Below, in pieces: positions 1 to 8,480 of a stretch of 64,000 nt of DNA. The translations under genes and the position numbers were made by a program. This stretch comes from DASRAA01 sp963814165 (GTDB taxonomy: Bacteria; Acidobacteriota; Terriglobia; Terriglobales; Acidobacteriaceae): positions 310,001 to 374,000 of the forward strand of contig CAWFBW010000011.1 in the NCBI GenBank assembly GCA_963814165.1. The letters run 5' to 3'. How positions within the stretch are numbered: position 1 is the first letter of the stretch; every line of letters starts with the position of its first letter. The notes beneath the pieces were generated by a model that worked only from the letters and a program-made list of their open reading frames with translations, ran no database searches and had not been told where the DNA came from.

Positions 1-1898
1 ATCCGCAATGGCCGCATGGTCGACGGCAGCGGCAACCCTGGACCTATGCCGACGTCGCCATCATTGGCGACCGGATCGCTTTTGTCGGTCGCGCCGGCGC
101 TGGAGTCACCGCCAAGCGCACCATCGACGCCAGCGGCCTCATCGTCGCGCCCGGCTTCATCGACATGCTGGGCCAGTCGGAATTCAACCTGCTGGTCGAC
201 AAGCAGGCGGTCAGCAAGCTTACCCAGGGCGTGACCACGGAGATTACCGGCGAAGGCGACTCCATTGCTCCCACCAACGACGCCTTGAATGCCGAGCACG
301 CCGACGTCTTTCAGCACTTCAACATCACGCCCGACTGGCGCTCGCTGGAGGAATACTTCCAGCGCCTGACCAAGCAGGGAAGCGGCATCAACCTCGGAAC
401 CTACGTTGGCGCCGCCCAGGTGCGCCGTCTGGTGATCGGAAATGCCGACCGCGACCCCACTCCCGCAGAATTGAAGGACATGGAAATCGCGGTGGACGAC
501 GCCATGAGCGACGGCGCCATGGGCGTTTCCAGTGCGCTGATCTATGCTCCTGGCAGCTATGCCAAGACCGACGAGCTGATCGCGCTGGCGAAGGTAGCTG
601 CGGCGAAGGGCGGTGTGTACGCGTCGCACATCCGCAATGAAGGCGACAGCGAAATCGGCGGCGATGGACGAAGCTTTCCGCATCGGTCGCGAGGCCAACA
701 TTCCCGTCCAGATTTTTCACCTGAAGGTCTCGGGCAAGCAGAATTGGGGCAAGATGCCGCAAGTGATTGCCGCCATTGAGAAGGCCCGGACGAGCGGCAT
801 CGACGTCACTGCGAACCAGTATCCCTACACCGCCTCGGCCACTTCGCTGGGCGCGATCATTCCGCCGAAATATCACGAAGGCGGTACGGATGCCTTCGTC
901 GCCCGCCTGAAAGATCCCGGCAACTCGCGCGCAGATTCGCCAGGAACTGGATGGCACGAGCGGCTCGCTTCGAAAACATGTGGCGCGGCACCGGAGGACC
1001 GAGCGGCGTCATGGTCGTCTCGGTGCTGAATCCGGACCTGCGCAAATTCGAAGGCAAGACCGATTGCCCAGATCGCGCAGATGGAGAACAAAGATCCGCT
1101 AGACGCGGCCCTCGACCTCGTCGTCGCCGACCGCGACAATGTCGGCGCCGTCTACTTCAGCATGAGCGAAGACGACGTGAAGCTGGCGATGCGCCAGCCT
1201 TGGGTGAGCGTCGGCACCGACTACGACGAGGTGAGTCCCGACCGGGCCGCTGGGCGAGTCGAAATCGCATCCGCGCGCGTATGGCAGCTTCGCTCGCATT
1301 CTCGGCAAGTACGTGCGCGAAGAACAGGTCCTGACGATGGAAGATGCGATTCGCAAGTTTACTTCGCTCCCTGCACAGCAAGTGAGGCTGGAAAACCGTG
1401 GCCTGCTGCGTCCCGGCTATTTCGCCGACATCACCATCTTCAATCCCGCGACCGTGACCGATGTCGCGACCTTCGAGGACCCGAACCGCACTTCGACCGG
1501 GTTCGAATACGTCTTCGTCAACGGAGTCCTGGCCCTGGAGCACGACAAAGTCACCGGCCAGATGGGCGGCCGTCCGCTGCGCGGCCCCGGCTACACCATG
1601 CGCGACTACGTTCCCGATGGCCTTCCTCCCCGCGGCAAGCTCCAAGGCGTAGTGACGGACGAGGGTGGCTATCCGCTGCCGCGCTCGACCGTGACCCTGA
1701 CCGATGCATCCGGCAAGGTGCTCGGCACGGCGAACATCAAGAAAGATGGCCGCTACGAAATCGCGCTCGAGCAGCCTTGCCGCGGCTGTTCGCTCAAGGC
1801 CGAGCGCGCGGGGTTCGACTGCCCAAAGTCACGTCGGCATCAACTACAACGGCTCGAACTCGCTCTGGTTTGGGTTTGCGATGAAAAGAAGCAAGTAG
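1..1898 (+). pseudogene. N-acyl-D-amino-acid deacylase (D-aminoacylase) family amidohydrolase, frameshifted, 5' end outside window
   Basis: Amidohydrolase-superfamily enzyme; D-aminoacylases release D-amino acids from N-acyl derivatives with metal ions in a TIM barrel. Joined across frames the protein shows an N-terminal amidohydrolase strand region (IRNGRMVDGSG, then DASGLIVAPGFIDML), SHIRNEGD, a VSVLNPDLRKFEGKT stretch, MENKDPLDAALDL, and the usual C-terminal VLTMEDAIRKFTSLPAQ plus LRPGYFADITIF. About 90 extra C-terminal residues resemble a carboxypeptidase-regulatory-like beta domain (VTDEGGYPLPRSTVTL). Reading needs seven single-base shifts: one missing base near 37 and one extra base near 655, 926, 968, 1070, 1226 and 1832. 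No internal stop lies in the joined frame, so this is either a very young pseudogene or sequence error. The start lies before the window. Confidence 0.75.
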
Positions 1899-1940
1899 CT
1901 CTTCGCCGTTAGCTTTCGGCCGGCAGCCATTTTGCCCAGC

Positions 1941-2050
1941 TTTCTCTGTGCCTCAGTGTTTCTGTGGTAGGTGTTGCTTTTGACACTCGCTCCGTTTTAC
2001 ACTGTGCGTTCCGTGTCTTCCGTGGTGAAAGAAGTTACTCGCGAAAAGCG
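1941..2050 (+). repeat. Compound dispersed repeat (families B then A)
   Basis: Two short repeat families follow each other: CCTCAGTGTTTCTGTGGTAG (family B, about 1951-1970) and GTGCGTTCCGTG...CCGTGGTGAAA (family A, 2004-2030), with a GCGAAAAGCG tail to about 2050. The same B-then-A order occurs at 45122-45199. Related copies lie at 5157, 5734, 7233, 10828 and 14116. Confidence 0.75.
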
Positions 2051-2100
2051 CGGTCTCCCGCAACAAATCCCCCCCAAACAGCGTCTAATACAACAACCCC

Positions 2101-2894
2101 ATGGTTCGCTGGAAGACATTTGCGATAGGCTGGAGCCTGGCGCTGGCGCTGTTACTCTTCGCCGCAGCACAGGACCACCATGCCTGACCAGATTGCCTAC
2201 ACGCGAAGTCGTCGATCTTACCCACAACCTCAACGACCACTCCCCCAACTGGGAGGGCACGGAGAAGTCGCCCTTCAGCGCCAAGGAACTCGGCAACATC
2301 GAGCACGACGGCTACTACTCCCGCACCTTCAGCACTCAGGAGCACTACGGAACCCACCTCGATGCTCCCGCCCACTTCGCGAAGGGCATGTGGACGGTGG
2401 ACCAGATCCCCGCTGAGCGTTTGGTTCGCCCGTTGGTGGTGCTGAACGTTAGCGCCAAAGTCGGGGACCATCCCGACTACGAGATCGGCGTGGCCGACAT
2501 TGCCGACTATGAGAGCCAGCATGGCGAAATTCCCGCCGGCGCAGTGGTAATGGTCTACACCGGATGGGACGATCGCTGGAGCTCGCCTAAGGCATTCCGC
2601 AATGCCGCCGCCGATGGCGTGCCGCATTTCCCCGGGTATTCGCTCGAAGCAGCGCAGTTCCTGGTGAAGACTCGCAATGTCGTGGGTCTCGGAATCGACA
2701 CCATGAGCATCGATCCGGGCGCCAGCAAGACCTACCCGGTGCACCAGTTCACGGCCAAAGAGAGCGTCTACCAGTTGGAGAATGTCGCCAACCTCGGACT
2801 TCTCCCGCCCGCGGGCGCCACCGTCGTAGTCGCTCCCATCAAGTTGGAAAATGGTTCCGGCGGCCCGGTGCGGCTGTTGGCGCTGGTGAAGTAG
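2101..2894 (+). CDS. Cyclase-family (kynurenine formamidase-like) hydrolase, probably exported; frameshifted near its start
   Basis: Putative cyclase family, metal-dependent hydrolases including bacterial kynurenine formamidase. The metal-binding signature HYGTHLDAPAHF is present, preceded by EVVDLTHNLND and followed by GLGIDTMSIDPG and a C-terminal VVVAPIKLENGSGGP, so the catalytic domain (about 225 residues) is complete. An ATG at 2101 opens a convincing signal peptide (MVRWKTFAIGWSLALALLLF...AAAQ) in another frame; two extra bases, near 2187 and 2207, separate it from the enzyme frame. Removing them gives a secreted protein of about 264 residues. If the shifts are real, translation would have to begin in the poorly conserved stretch upstream of 2200. 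It follows the amidohydrolase on the same strand; a joint role in amide or amino-acid catabolism is only a guess. Confidence 0.75.
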
Positions 2895-2900
2895 ATTCCC

Positions 2901-3578
2901 CTAGCTCATGTGCAGCCGATACATCAAATAACTGACCGCTTCGCGCAGCGCCGCCATCCAGCGTCCCCACAGGGTTTTCGGAATCGAATCCGGTCGCGGC
3001 GAGGTGTACACCGTGATTCCTTCGGCCTCCATCATGCGCCTGGCGCGATACAGGTGGTACGCGTCGCTCACCAGCAGCGCACTCTTCAGGTTGTTCGCCT
3101 CCATGATCACGGCAACCCGCCGCGCCGAATGTTCGGTGTCGGTCCCCTGCGTCTCGGCGATCAGGTTAACGTCGGGAACGCCGCGCGTTGCCAGGTAGTC
3201 GCGGCCCACCTGGCCTTCGCTGAACTTCGGATCGTTGCCTGCGCCGCCGGTCGTGATGATCAGCGGCGCCAGTCCCTGTTGAAACAAGTTGTAGGCGTGG
3301 TCGAGGCGGGCGCGAAACACCGGGGACGGACGTCCCACGTACTCGGCAGCGCCGAAGACGACGATGGCGTCTGCAGGGCGGTCCTGGTCAAGGCTGGCTT
3401 GGTGCATCACCTGCGCGGCGATCACCAGCAGCAGGCAGAAGACCGCCAAGACGACAGAGCCGACGATCCATGGGTAGGGAGACGATTGCGTTCGGCCGTG
3501 CCCCGTGGCGACTACTCCTGGCCCAGCAATTCGACGATCTGCTCGGCCGGAATCGCGCCGCGGCGCAGCAGTCGCCAA
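2901..3578 (-). CDS. YdcF/DUF218-family membrane-anchored protein
   Basis: DUF218 (YdcF/SanA-like) proteins have a Rossmann-like fold implicated in envelope functions; the biochemical role is not settled. The sequence shows one membrane segment (WIVGSVVLAVFCLLLVIAA) followed by the family core: ADAIVVFGAAEYVGRPSPVF, RLDHAYNLF, PLIITTGG, EGQVGRDYL, EAQGT-like ETQGTDTEHS, and LLVSDAYHLYRARRM. No ATG lies close to the membrane segment. TTG at 3578 is the nearest usable start and overlaps the upstream tsaC-like gene by about 67 bp; a longer frame to 3662 overlaps it more. The start is therefore uncertain, possibly through an indel. Co-oriented and probably co-transcribed with the tsaC-like gene. 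Confidence 0.75.
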   Translation of the reverse strand: MATAAPRRDSGRADRRIAGPGVVATGHGRTQSSPYPWIVGSVVLAVFCLLLVIAAQVMHQASLDQDRPADAIVVFGAAEYVGRPSPVFRARLDHAYNLFQQGLAPLIITTGGAGNDPKFSEGQVGRDYLATRGVPDVNLIAETQGTDTEHSARRVAVIMEANNLKSALLVSDAYHLYRARRMMEAEGITVYTSPRPDSIPKTLWGRWMAALREAVSYLMYRLHMS

Positions 3579-4159
3579 GTGCCGTCTTCGCTGGTGAGAT
3601 CGACGATAGTAGAGGGCATGTCGCGCGGGGATTCGCCGCCGTCCACGATCAGCCGCAGACAATCACCCAACTGGTCGCGAACTTCGTGCGCGTTGGTGCA
3701 TTCCGACGCGCCATGCAGGTTGGCCGACGTCGCGGTGATTGGCGAGCCGAAGGCCCGCACAATCGCCAGTGGAACTTCCGCCGACGGCACGCGCAACGCC
3801 ACATTTCCAGTGTTGGCTGTTACCTTCAAGGGCAGCTTGGGATCGGCCTTCACAATGATGGTGAGCGGTCCCGGCCAGAAGCGGCGGGCCAGCAGGTAGA
3901 AAATCTCTGGAACCGGCCAGGCCAGTTCTGAAGCCTGCTCCACCGATCCGATCAGCAGCGACAGCGGTTTATGGCGCGAGCGCGTCTTGATCTCGTAAAT
4001 GCGATCCACCGCGTGCAGGTTGAAGGGATCGGCCGCCAGTCCGTAGAACGTGTCGGTCGGCATGCCGACGACCTCGCCTGCGCGAATCTTTTCGGCAACG
4101 TAGGCGACTTGCGATGCTTCCGGGTGCTCAGAATTGATTCTTATGATTTCGGGACGCAA
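3512..4159 (-). CDS. tsaC: L-threonylcarbamoyladenylate synthase (Sua5/YciO/YrdC family)
   Basis: Makes threonylcarbamoyl-AMP from threonine, bicarbonate and ATP, the first step in t6A37 tRNA modification, in the cytosol. The YrdC fold is complete: GEVVGMPTDTFYGLAADPF near the N terminus, KTRSRHKPLSLLIG (nucleotide-binding KR/SxN region), FWPGPLTIIVKA, ALRVPS and ITATSANLHGASEC. At 215 residues it is a short TsaC form without the Sua5 C-terminal domain. I chose TTG 4159, preceded by GAGG, because an upstream extension to 4375 reads as non-family sequence over the divergent methyltransferase start. The gene is divergent from the SpoU methyltransferase at 4308. Confidence 0.87.
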   Translation of the reverse strand: MRPEIIRINSEHPEASQVAYVAEKIRAGEVVGMPTDTFYGLAADPFNLHAVDRIYEIKTRSRHKPLSLLIGSVEQASELAWPVPEIFYLLARRFWPGPLTIIVKADPKLPLKVTANTGNVALRVPSAEVPLAIVRAFGSPITATSANLHGASECTNAHEVRDQLGDCLRLIVDGGESPRDMPSTIVDLTSEDGTWRLLRRGAIPAEQIVELLGQE

Positions 4160-4307
4160 CCTGGCCTCTTCGCGAAGAATGAATGATGGCAGACTCCGTG
4201 TAACGCAGTCTCCATGGTTTGCAAGACAGCAGATTACCACGTCGGAGCGCGTCGCTGCTGTGTGCGCGCGCCGCGGTGTACGATAGACGACTGTTTCGGG
4301 AATTGTC

Positions 4308-5126
4308 ATGTCTGAGTTGCAGGCAATCGAGCAACGACTGCGGCGTATCGAGAGCCGCCAGAATGCGCGCGTCAAGGGTCTCCGCCAGGCCTTTCATGAC
4401 GCTGCCCCCACCCACCAGGGATTGGTTGCGGTCGAGGGCATGCACCTGCTCGAAGAGGCGATTCGAGCCGGACTTCGGCTTGAGACCGTCTTCTTCAGCG
4501 AGTCGGCGCTGCCGCGCGCCCACAAGCTGCTTCCACAGTTGTCTGCCCACACCGAAGCACTCCTGCTGCCGGACGAAGTATTCGCCAGTGCTGTGCCCAC
4601 CGAAACGCCGCAAGGCGTGGCCGCTTTAGTGAACGTGAAGAAGTTTCTGTTTGAGGATGCATTGCAGCCCGCACCCGTTCTGGTGGTGGTGGCCGCCGGA
4701 TTACAGGACCCCGGAAACCTCGGCACCATCGCGCGGTCCGCCGAGGCGTTTAACGCGACGGGACTGTTGCTCGGCGAACGCACCGTCAGCCCCTGGAATT
4801 GGAAGGCTCTGCGCGCCTCTGCTGGATCGATGTTTCGTGTGCCCACCGCAAAAGTCGAACTGACAAGTGCAATGAAGGAGTTGAAGGCCCGAGGTGTGTG
4901 CGTGCTTGCCACGTCGTCGCACAAGGGAACCCTCATCTCTCAAACCGACTTGAGCGGCCCCGTGGCTCTCATCGTCGGCAACGAAGGCGCGGGTATTCCC
5001 AGAGAAATCCTTGCGCTGGCAAACGAGATCGTAGCAATCCCCCAGTCGTCGAAAGTCGAGTCACTTAACGCTGGAATAGCAGCTTCAGTGATCCTGTACG
5101 AAGCCGCCAGGCAGCGAAGGAGCTAG
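4308..5126 (+). CDS. TrmH/SpoU-family RNA 2'-O-methyltransferase
   Basis: SAM-dependent SPOUT methyltransferase that methylates ribose 2'-OH in rRNA or tRNA. An N-terminal substrate-binding domain (QNARVKGLRQ, VEGMHLLEEAIRAG) precedes the trefoil-knot domain with motif 1 (GLQDPGNLGTIARSA), motif 2 (ALIVGNEGAGIP) and motif 3 (VESLNAGIAASVILYEA). Length (272 residues) is normal for the family. The ATG at 4308 follows GGGAATT. Sequence alone does not give the target nucleotide; TsnR/RlmB-like 23S rRNA activity is possible. A second SpoU enzyme, rlmB, lies at 52544-53305. Confidence 0.88.
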   Translation: MSELQAIEQRLRRIESRQNARVKGLRQAFHDAAPTHQGLVAVEGMHLLEEAIRAGLRLETVFFSESALPRAHKLLPQLSAHTEALLLPDEVFASAVPTETPQGVAALVNVKKFLFEDALQPAPVLVVVAAGLQDPGNLGTIARSAEAFNATGLLLGERTVSPWNWKALRASAGSMFRVPTAKVELTSAMKELKARGVCVLATSSHKGTLISQTDLSGPVALIVGNEGAGIPREILALANEIVAIPQSSKVESLNAGIAASVILYEAARQRRS

Positions 5127-5156
5127 CCACGCAGTCGGTATTCAGTTGTTTCTATT

Positions 5157-5185
5157 TTCACCACCGAGAACACGGAACGCACGGA
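5157..5185 (-). repeat. Family A dispersed repeat, left inverted copy
   Basis: TTCACCACCGAGAACACGG...ACGCACGGAA reads on the minus strand as the same repeat that stands in plus orientation at 5734-5762, with two mismatches over about 28 bases. The pair brackets the GxxExxY gene. Confidence 0.8.
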
Positions 5186-5236
5186 ATTGGAATTTAGAAA
5201 GGCATAGAATCGCTGTTGTTCATTTCCGAGGATGAA

Positions 5237-5659
5237 ATGACCACTACCTATGTCGAAGAGAATCTCTGTGAACCCCAGAGTTCACGATTGCTGCATGAAG
5301 AGCTGACCGGCACGATCGTTGGGGCGGCGATTGAAGTGCATCGAGAACTGGGGCCCGGCCTGTTGGAATCGGCGTATCTAGCTTGCCTTTGCCGGGAATT
5401 TGCGTTGCGCGGTATTCGGTACCAAACGGAAGTCAGTTTACCAGTTTCCTACAAAGGCATCGATCTGGACTGTGGGTACCGGATGAATCTGGTCGTGGAA
5501 GGCAAAGTCGCGATTGAGTTGAAGTCGGTAGATAAGCTACTCCCAATCCATCAGGCTCAGTTGATGACCTACCTGCGCCTCAGCCGGCTGCGGGTGGGAC
5601 TTCTAATCAACTTCAATGTCAAGTTACGTCCAGACGGATTGGTGAGAAGAGTTTTGTGA
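5237..5659 (+). CDS. GxxExxY-family protein
   Basis: Small protein (140 residues) with the family signature GLLESAY after AAIEVHRELGPG. VEGKVAIELKSVD and HQAQLMTYLRL match the acidic/Gln elements of a PD-(D/E)xK nuclease-like fold, and LLINFNV is the usual C-terminal strand. The family has no established biochemical role; a nuclease-like activity is inference. ATG 5237 has GAGG seven bases upstream; the frame can be extended to TTG 5216 but without support. The gene is an island between inverted family A repeats (5157-5185 and 5734-5762), with a further partial copy at 5680-5712, and does not belong to a visible operon. Confidence 0.88.
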   Translation: MTTTYVEENLCEPQSSRLLHEELTGTIVGAAIEVHRELGPGLLESAYLACLCREFALRGIRYQTEVSLPVSYKGIDLDCGYRMNLVVEGKVAIELKSVDKLLPIHQAQLMTYLRLSRLRVGLLINFNVKLRPDGLVRRVL

Positions 5660-5679
5660 ATTCGGTGTGAGATGTGCAT

Positions 5680-5766
5680 CTTCCGTGGTGAAGCTGTTCC
5701 TTGCGAAGAGCGAATAGCAAAAGAATGAATTTCTTCCGTGCGTTCCGTGTTTTCCGTGGTGAATAA
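5680..5766 (+). repeat. Family A dispersed repeat, partial and full copy; right inverted copy of the 5157 element
   Basis: A partial copy (CTTCCGTGGTGAAG, 5680-5693, with the GCGAAGAGCG tail) is followed by a full copy at 5734-5762. It runs into rarA, whose reading frame stays open through the repeat. Confidence 0.75.
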
Positions 5767-5770
5767 TTCC

Positions 5771-7138
5771 GTGAGCCTATTCCAAACTCTCCCGTCCCCG
5801 CACGAACCTGACAAGTCTCGCCCGCTTGCCGAGCGCATGCGTCCCCGTACGCTCGACGAGTTCGTCGGGCAGGAGCACATTCTCGGCACCGGCAAGCCGC
5901 TCCGTGTCCAGATCGAGCGCGACGATACCGGCTCGCTCATCTTCTGGGGCCCGCCCGGCGTCGGCAAAACCACGCTGGCCAAGATCATCGCCGGCATGAC
6001 CCATGCCGAGTTCATCGAGTTCTCCGCCGTGATGAGCGGCATTAAGGAAATCAAGCAGGTCATGGCCGACGCAGAGCGCGCCCGCCAGTACGGCACTCGC
6101 ACTATCGTCTTTGTCGATGAAGTTCATCGCTTCAACAAGGCCCAGCAGGACGCGTTTCTGCCATACGTCGAGAAGGGCAGCATCCGCCTGATCGGAGCGA
6201 CCACCGAGAACCCTTCGTTCGAGATCATCTCGGCGCTGCTGTCGCGCTGCCGCGTTTACATTCTCCAAGCGCTGACCGAGCAGCAGATTGTCACCCTGTT
6301 ACGCCGTGCTTTGGAAGACCCCGACCGCGGCCTGGGCGACCTGCAGTTGTCAGCCGACGAGGGCGCGCTGGAGAAAATCGCCGCCTACTCCAGCGGCGAC
6401 GCCCGCAGCGCCTACAACGCTCTCGAAGTCGCCGCCACGCTGGCCCGCGAAAAAGAAGACAAACACATCACCGAAGCTATCGCCACCGACGCCTTGCAGA
6501 AGCGCGTGCTTATGTACGACAAAGCCGGCGAGGAACACTACAACCTCATCTCGGCCCTGCACAAGAGCGTGCGCAACAGCGATCCCGACGCCGCCCTCTA
6601 TTGGCTTGCCCGCATGCTCGAAGCCGGAGAAGACGGCCTCTACATCGCCCGTCGCATCGTCCGCATGGCGTCAGAAGACATCGGCCTCGCCGATCCCAAC
6701 GCGCTCCACATCACCCTGACCGCGCGCGATGCCTACGATTTCCTCGGCATGCCGGAAGGCAACCTCGCGCTCGCGCAAGCCGTGGTGTATCTCTGTGCCG
6801 CGCCCAAGTCGAACGCGCTCTACTCCGCGTACGGCGCGGTGAAAGACGATGTCGGGCGCACTGCACAGGACCCTGTGCCCCTGCATCTTCGCAACGCTCC
6901 TACCAGCTTTATGAAGTCCGTTGGCTACGGCGCGGGCTACCAATACGCCCACGATCTCGACGAAAAAGTAGCCGACATGCAGTGCCTGCCCGACAACCTC
7001 AAAGACCGCATCTACTACCACCCGACCGAAGAGGGCATCGAGAAGCGCATCAAGGCGCGTCTGGAAGAAATTCGAAAGCTGAAGACCAACCCACCGCAGA
7101 GGCACAAAGACACAGAGAAATCAGAAGAGCCGAAGTAA
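5771..7138 (+). CDS. rarA: Replication-associated recombination protein A (MgsA/RarA AAA+ ATPase)
   Basis: Clamp-loader-like AAA+ ATPase acting at stalled replication forks. Seen: RPLAERMRPRTLDEFVGQEH, Walker A GPPGVGKTT, Walker B IVFVDEVHRFN, sensor 1 GATTENPSFE, arginine-finger region ALLSRCRVY, and the RarA-type C-terminal tetramerisation part (DPDAALYWLARMLEAGED, RRIVRMASEDIGLADP, VYLCAAPKSNALY). GTG 5771 (VSLFQTLPSP) gives the standard N terminus; the frame stays open upstream only because it crosses a dispersed repeat. The last about 12 residues (QRHKDTEKSEE) are encoded by a family B repeat in inverse orientation, so the original C terminus has been replaced or extended by repeat sequence. 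Confidence 0.93.
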   Translation: MSLFQTLPSPHEPDKSRPLAERMRPRTLDEFVGQEHILGTGKPLRVQIERDDTGSLIFWGPPGVGKTTLAKIIAGMTHAEFIEFSAVMSGIKEIKQVMADAERARQYGTRTIVFVDEVHRFNKAQQDAFLPYVEKGSIRLIGATTENPSFEIISALLSRCRVYILQALTEQQIVTLLRRALEDPDRGLGDLQLSADEGALEKIAAYSSGDARSAYNALEVAATLAREKEDKHITEAIATDALQKRVLMYDKAGEEHYNLISALHKSVRNSDPDAALYWLARMLEAGEDGLYIARRIVRMASEDIGLADPNALHITLTARDAYDFLGMPEGNLALAQAVVYLCAAPKSNALYSAYGAVKDDVGRTAQDPVPLHLRNAPTSFMKSVGYGAGYQYAHDLDEKVADMQCLPDNLKDRIYYHPTEEGIEKRIKARLEEIRKLKTNPPQRHKDTEKSEEPK

Positions 7139-7264
7139 GAAGCCGACGACTGCCATAACCCGAAGTCCTGACAGAATCGCTCTCCTCAGTGGTGAGAACC
7201 GTCGTGGCGAAGGGCGAAGAGCGTGACCTGGCTTCCTCTGTGTCTCAGTGTCTCTGTGGTAGAT
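7091..7264. repeat. Inverted pair of family B repeats
   Basis: A minus-oriented copy (GCAGAGGCACAAAGACACAG, 7096-7115, inside the rarA 3' end) and a plus-oriented copy (CTCTGTGTCTCAGTGTCTCT, 7236-7255) lie about 120 bp apart and could fold on each other. The spacer carries no gene. Confidence 0.65.
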
Positions 7265-7273
7265 TTTTCTGCC

Positions 7274-7678
7274 TCACCGCACCCGCCTCTGATGCTCCTT
7301 CAGAATGCACCGATCCATCACGACGAAGATCCCCGCCGCCCGCGCCTTTTCCGCGGCTCCCTCATGTACCACGCCCTCCTGCATCCAGATCGCCGGGACC
7401 CTCAGCCGAATCGCTTCTTCCACCACTTCCGGCACAAACTCCGATCGCCGGAACACATTGACGATATCGATCTTCTCCGGTACCTCTGACAACGTGGGAT
7501 ACGCCTTCTCCCCCAGCGACTCCTCGATCAGCGGATTCACCGGCACAATCCGATACCCCTGCGACTGCATATACTCTGACACGTGGTAGCTCACGCGCAT
7601 GGGGTTGTCGCTTAGTCCCGCCACCGCGATGGTCTTCGCGCTCTTCAGCAACTGAGTAATCTGTTCTGATTCCGTCAT
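7274..7678 (-). CDS. CoA-binding domain protein (YccU-like)
   Basis: Single-domain Rossmann protein of the CoA_binding_2 family, 134 residues, which is full length. Seen: KTIAVAGLSDNPMRVSYHV (nucleotide loop), GYRIVPVNPLIEESLGEKAY, IDIVNVFRRSEFVPEVVEEA, AIWMQEGVVHEGAAEKARAAG and the closing VVMDRCILKEH. Homologues resemble the N-terminal domain of succinyl-CoA synthetase alpha and bind CoA; no reaction is established. Co-oriented with the HD protein upstream (41 bp gap). ATG 7678 is the natural start. Confidence 0.9.
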   Translation of the reverse strand: MTESEQITQLLKSAKTIAVAGLSDNPMRVSYHVSEYMQSQGYRIVPVNPLIEESLGEKAYPTLSEVPEKIDIVNVFRRSEFVPEVVEEAIRLRVPAIWMQEGVVHEGAAEKARAAGIFVVMDRCILKEHQRRVR

Positions 7679-7718
7679 GAAGATTGGATGCAGTGTGCCT
7701 TAGCAGGACGCAGCGGCG

Positions 7719-8396
7719 CTACTTCTTCTTCAGCTTCACCTTGCCGTTACGCGAGACCTTCCCCGCCGCCGACACCAGTGCCAGGTGTTCCAGTTCCGTC
7801 ACTGTGCGGTCTAAGTCATCCAGCAGCGGCTTCAACTGATGCGTCACGCCCGCTGCGCGATACTCCCGCACCAGCGAACGGTAATACCACAAAACCTTCG
7901 CCTTCGGCGCCGAAAAACTTCCAAACGCCGAATCGCCGTACTGGCGCACATCCCGCAACACCGCGCGAGCGTTATAGAGCTTGTCGGCCGCTGACACAAA
8001 CCGCGTCTGCGCGTCTTCGTTGCGCACGCGCCGAATATACCGCAGCTTCCGCGGATACCACTTCGGCTTGTTCTTCCCCTCATCGCCGTACGAATCCGTG
8101 CAGCCATCCACGATCTTCGCCACCCGCGCCCCAAACATCTGGTCAATTGCCGCCAGCATCGCCTTGCCGCCGTGGTCTTCGGCCGCGTCATGCAACAGCG
8201 CGGCAATCCCCATGTCCTCGTCGCCGCCGTAATCCAGCACGATGGCCGCCACCCCAAGCAAATGCGATATATAAGGGACCCCGCTCTTTTTGCGCCCCTG
8301 GTTGCGATGCACCTGCGCCGCAAACAGCAGCGCATGATCAAAGCGAGTTGTCAGCGGAGTGAGCTTCGTCGTGACTGGGCCGTTCGGCTTGGGCAT
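7719..8396 (-). CDS. HD-domain phosphohydrolase (SpoT-hydrolase-like)
   Basis: Small metal-dependent HD protein. Seen: FDHALLFAAQVHRNQGRKKSGVPYISHLLGV (the first His set, as in RelA/SpoT hydrolase domains), ALLHDAAEDHGG (HD plus ED pair), VDGCTDSY and the late VSAADKLYNARAVLRD. This arrangement matches small alarmone hydrolases/MESH1-like proteins, so ppGpp or related nucleotide hydrolysis is possible; substrate not shown by sequence. Start ATG 8396 (MPKPNGPVTT) is preferred over an extension of ten residues to 8426. A basic tail (RNGKVKLKKK) ends the protein. Confidence 0.85.
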   Translation of the reverse strand: MPKPNGPVTTKLTPLTTRFDHALLFAAQVHRNQGRKKSGVPYISHLLGVAAIVLDYGGDEDMGIAALLHDAAEDHGGKAMLAAIDQMFGARVAKIVDGCTDSYGDEGKNKPKWYPRKLRYIRRVRNEDAQTRFVSAADKLYNARAVLRDVRQYGDSAFGSFSAPKAKVLWYYRSLVREYRAAGVTHQLKPLLDDLDRTVTELEHLALVSAAGKVSRNGKVKLKKK

Positions 8397-8480
8397 GAAT
8401 TCGGAGCTGCAAATCAGGATGCACATCAGAATAGCGAAATTCCCTTCGCTATGGGTAGGATTCCTCGTCGCTCGCGAAAA

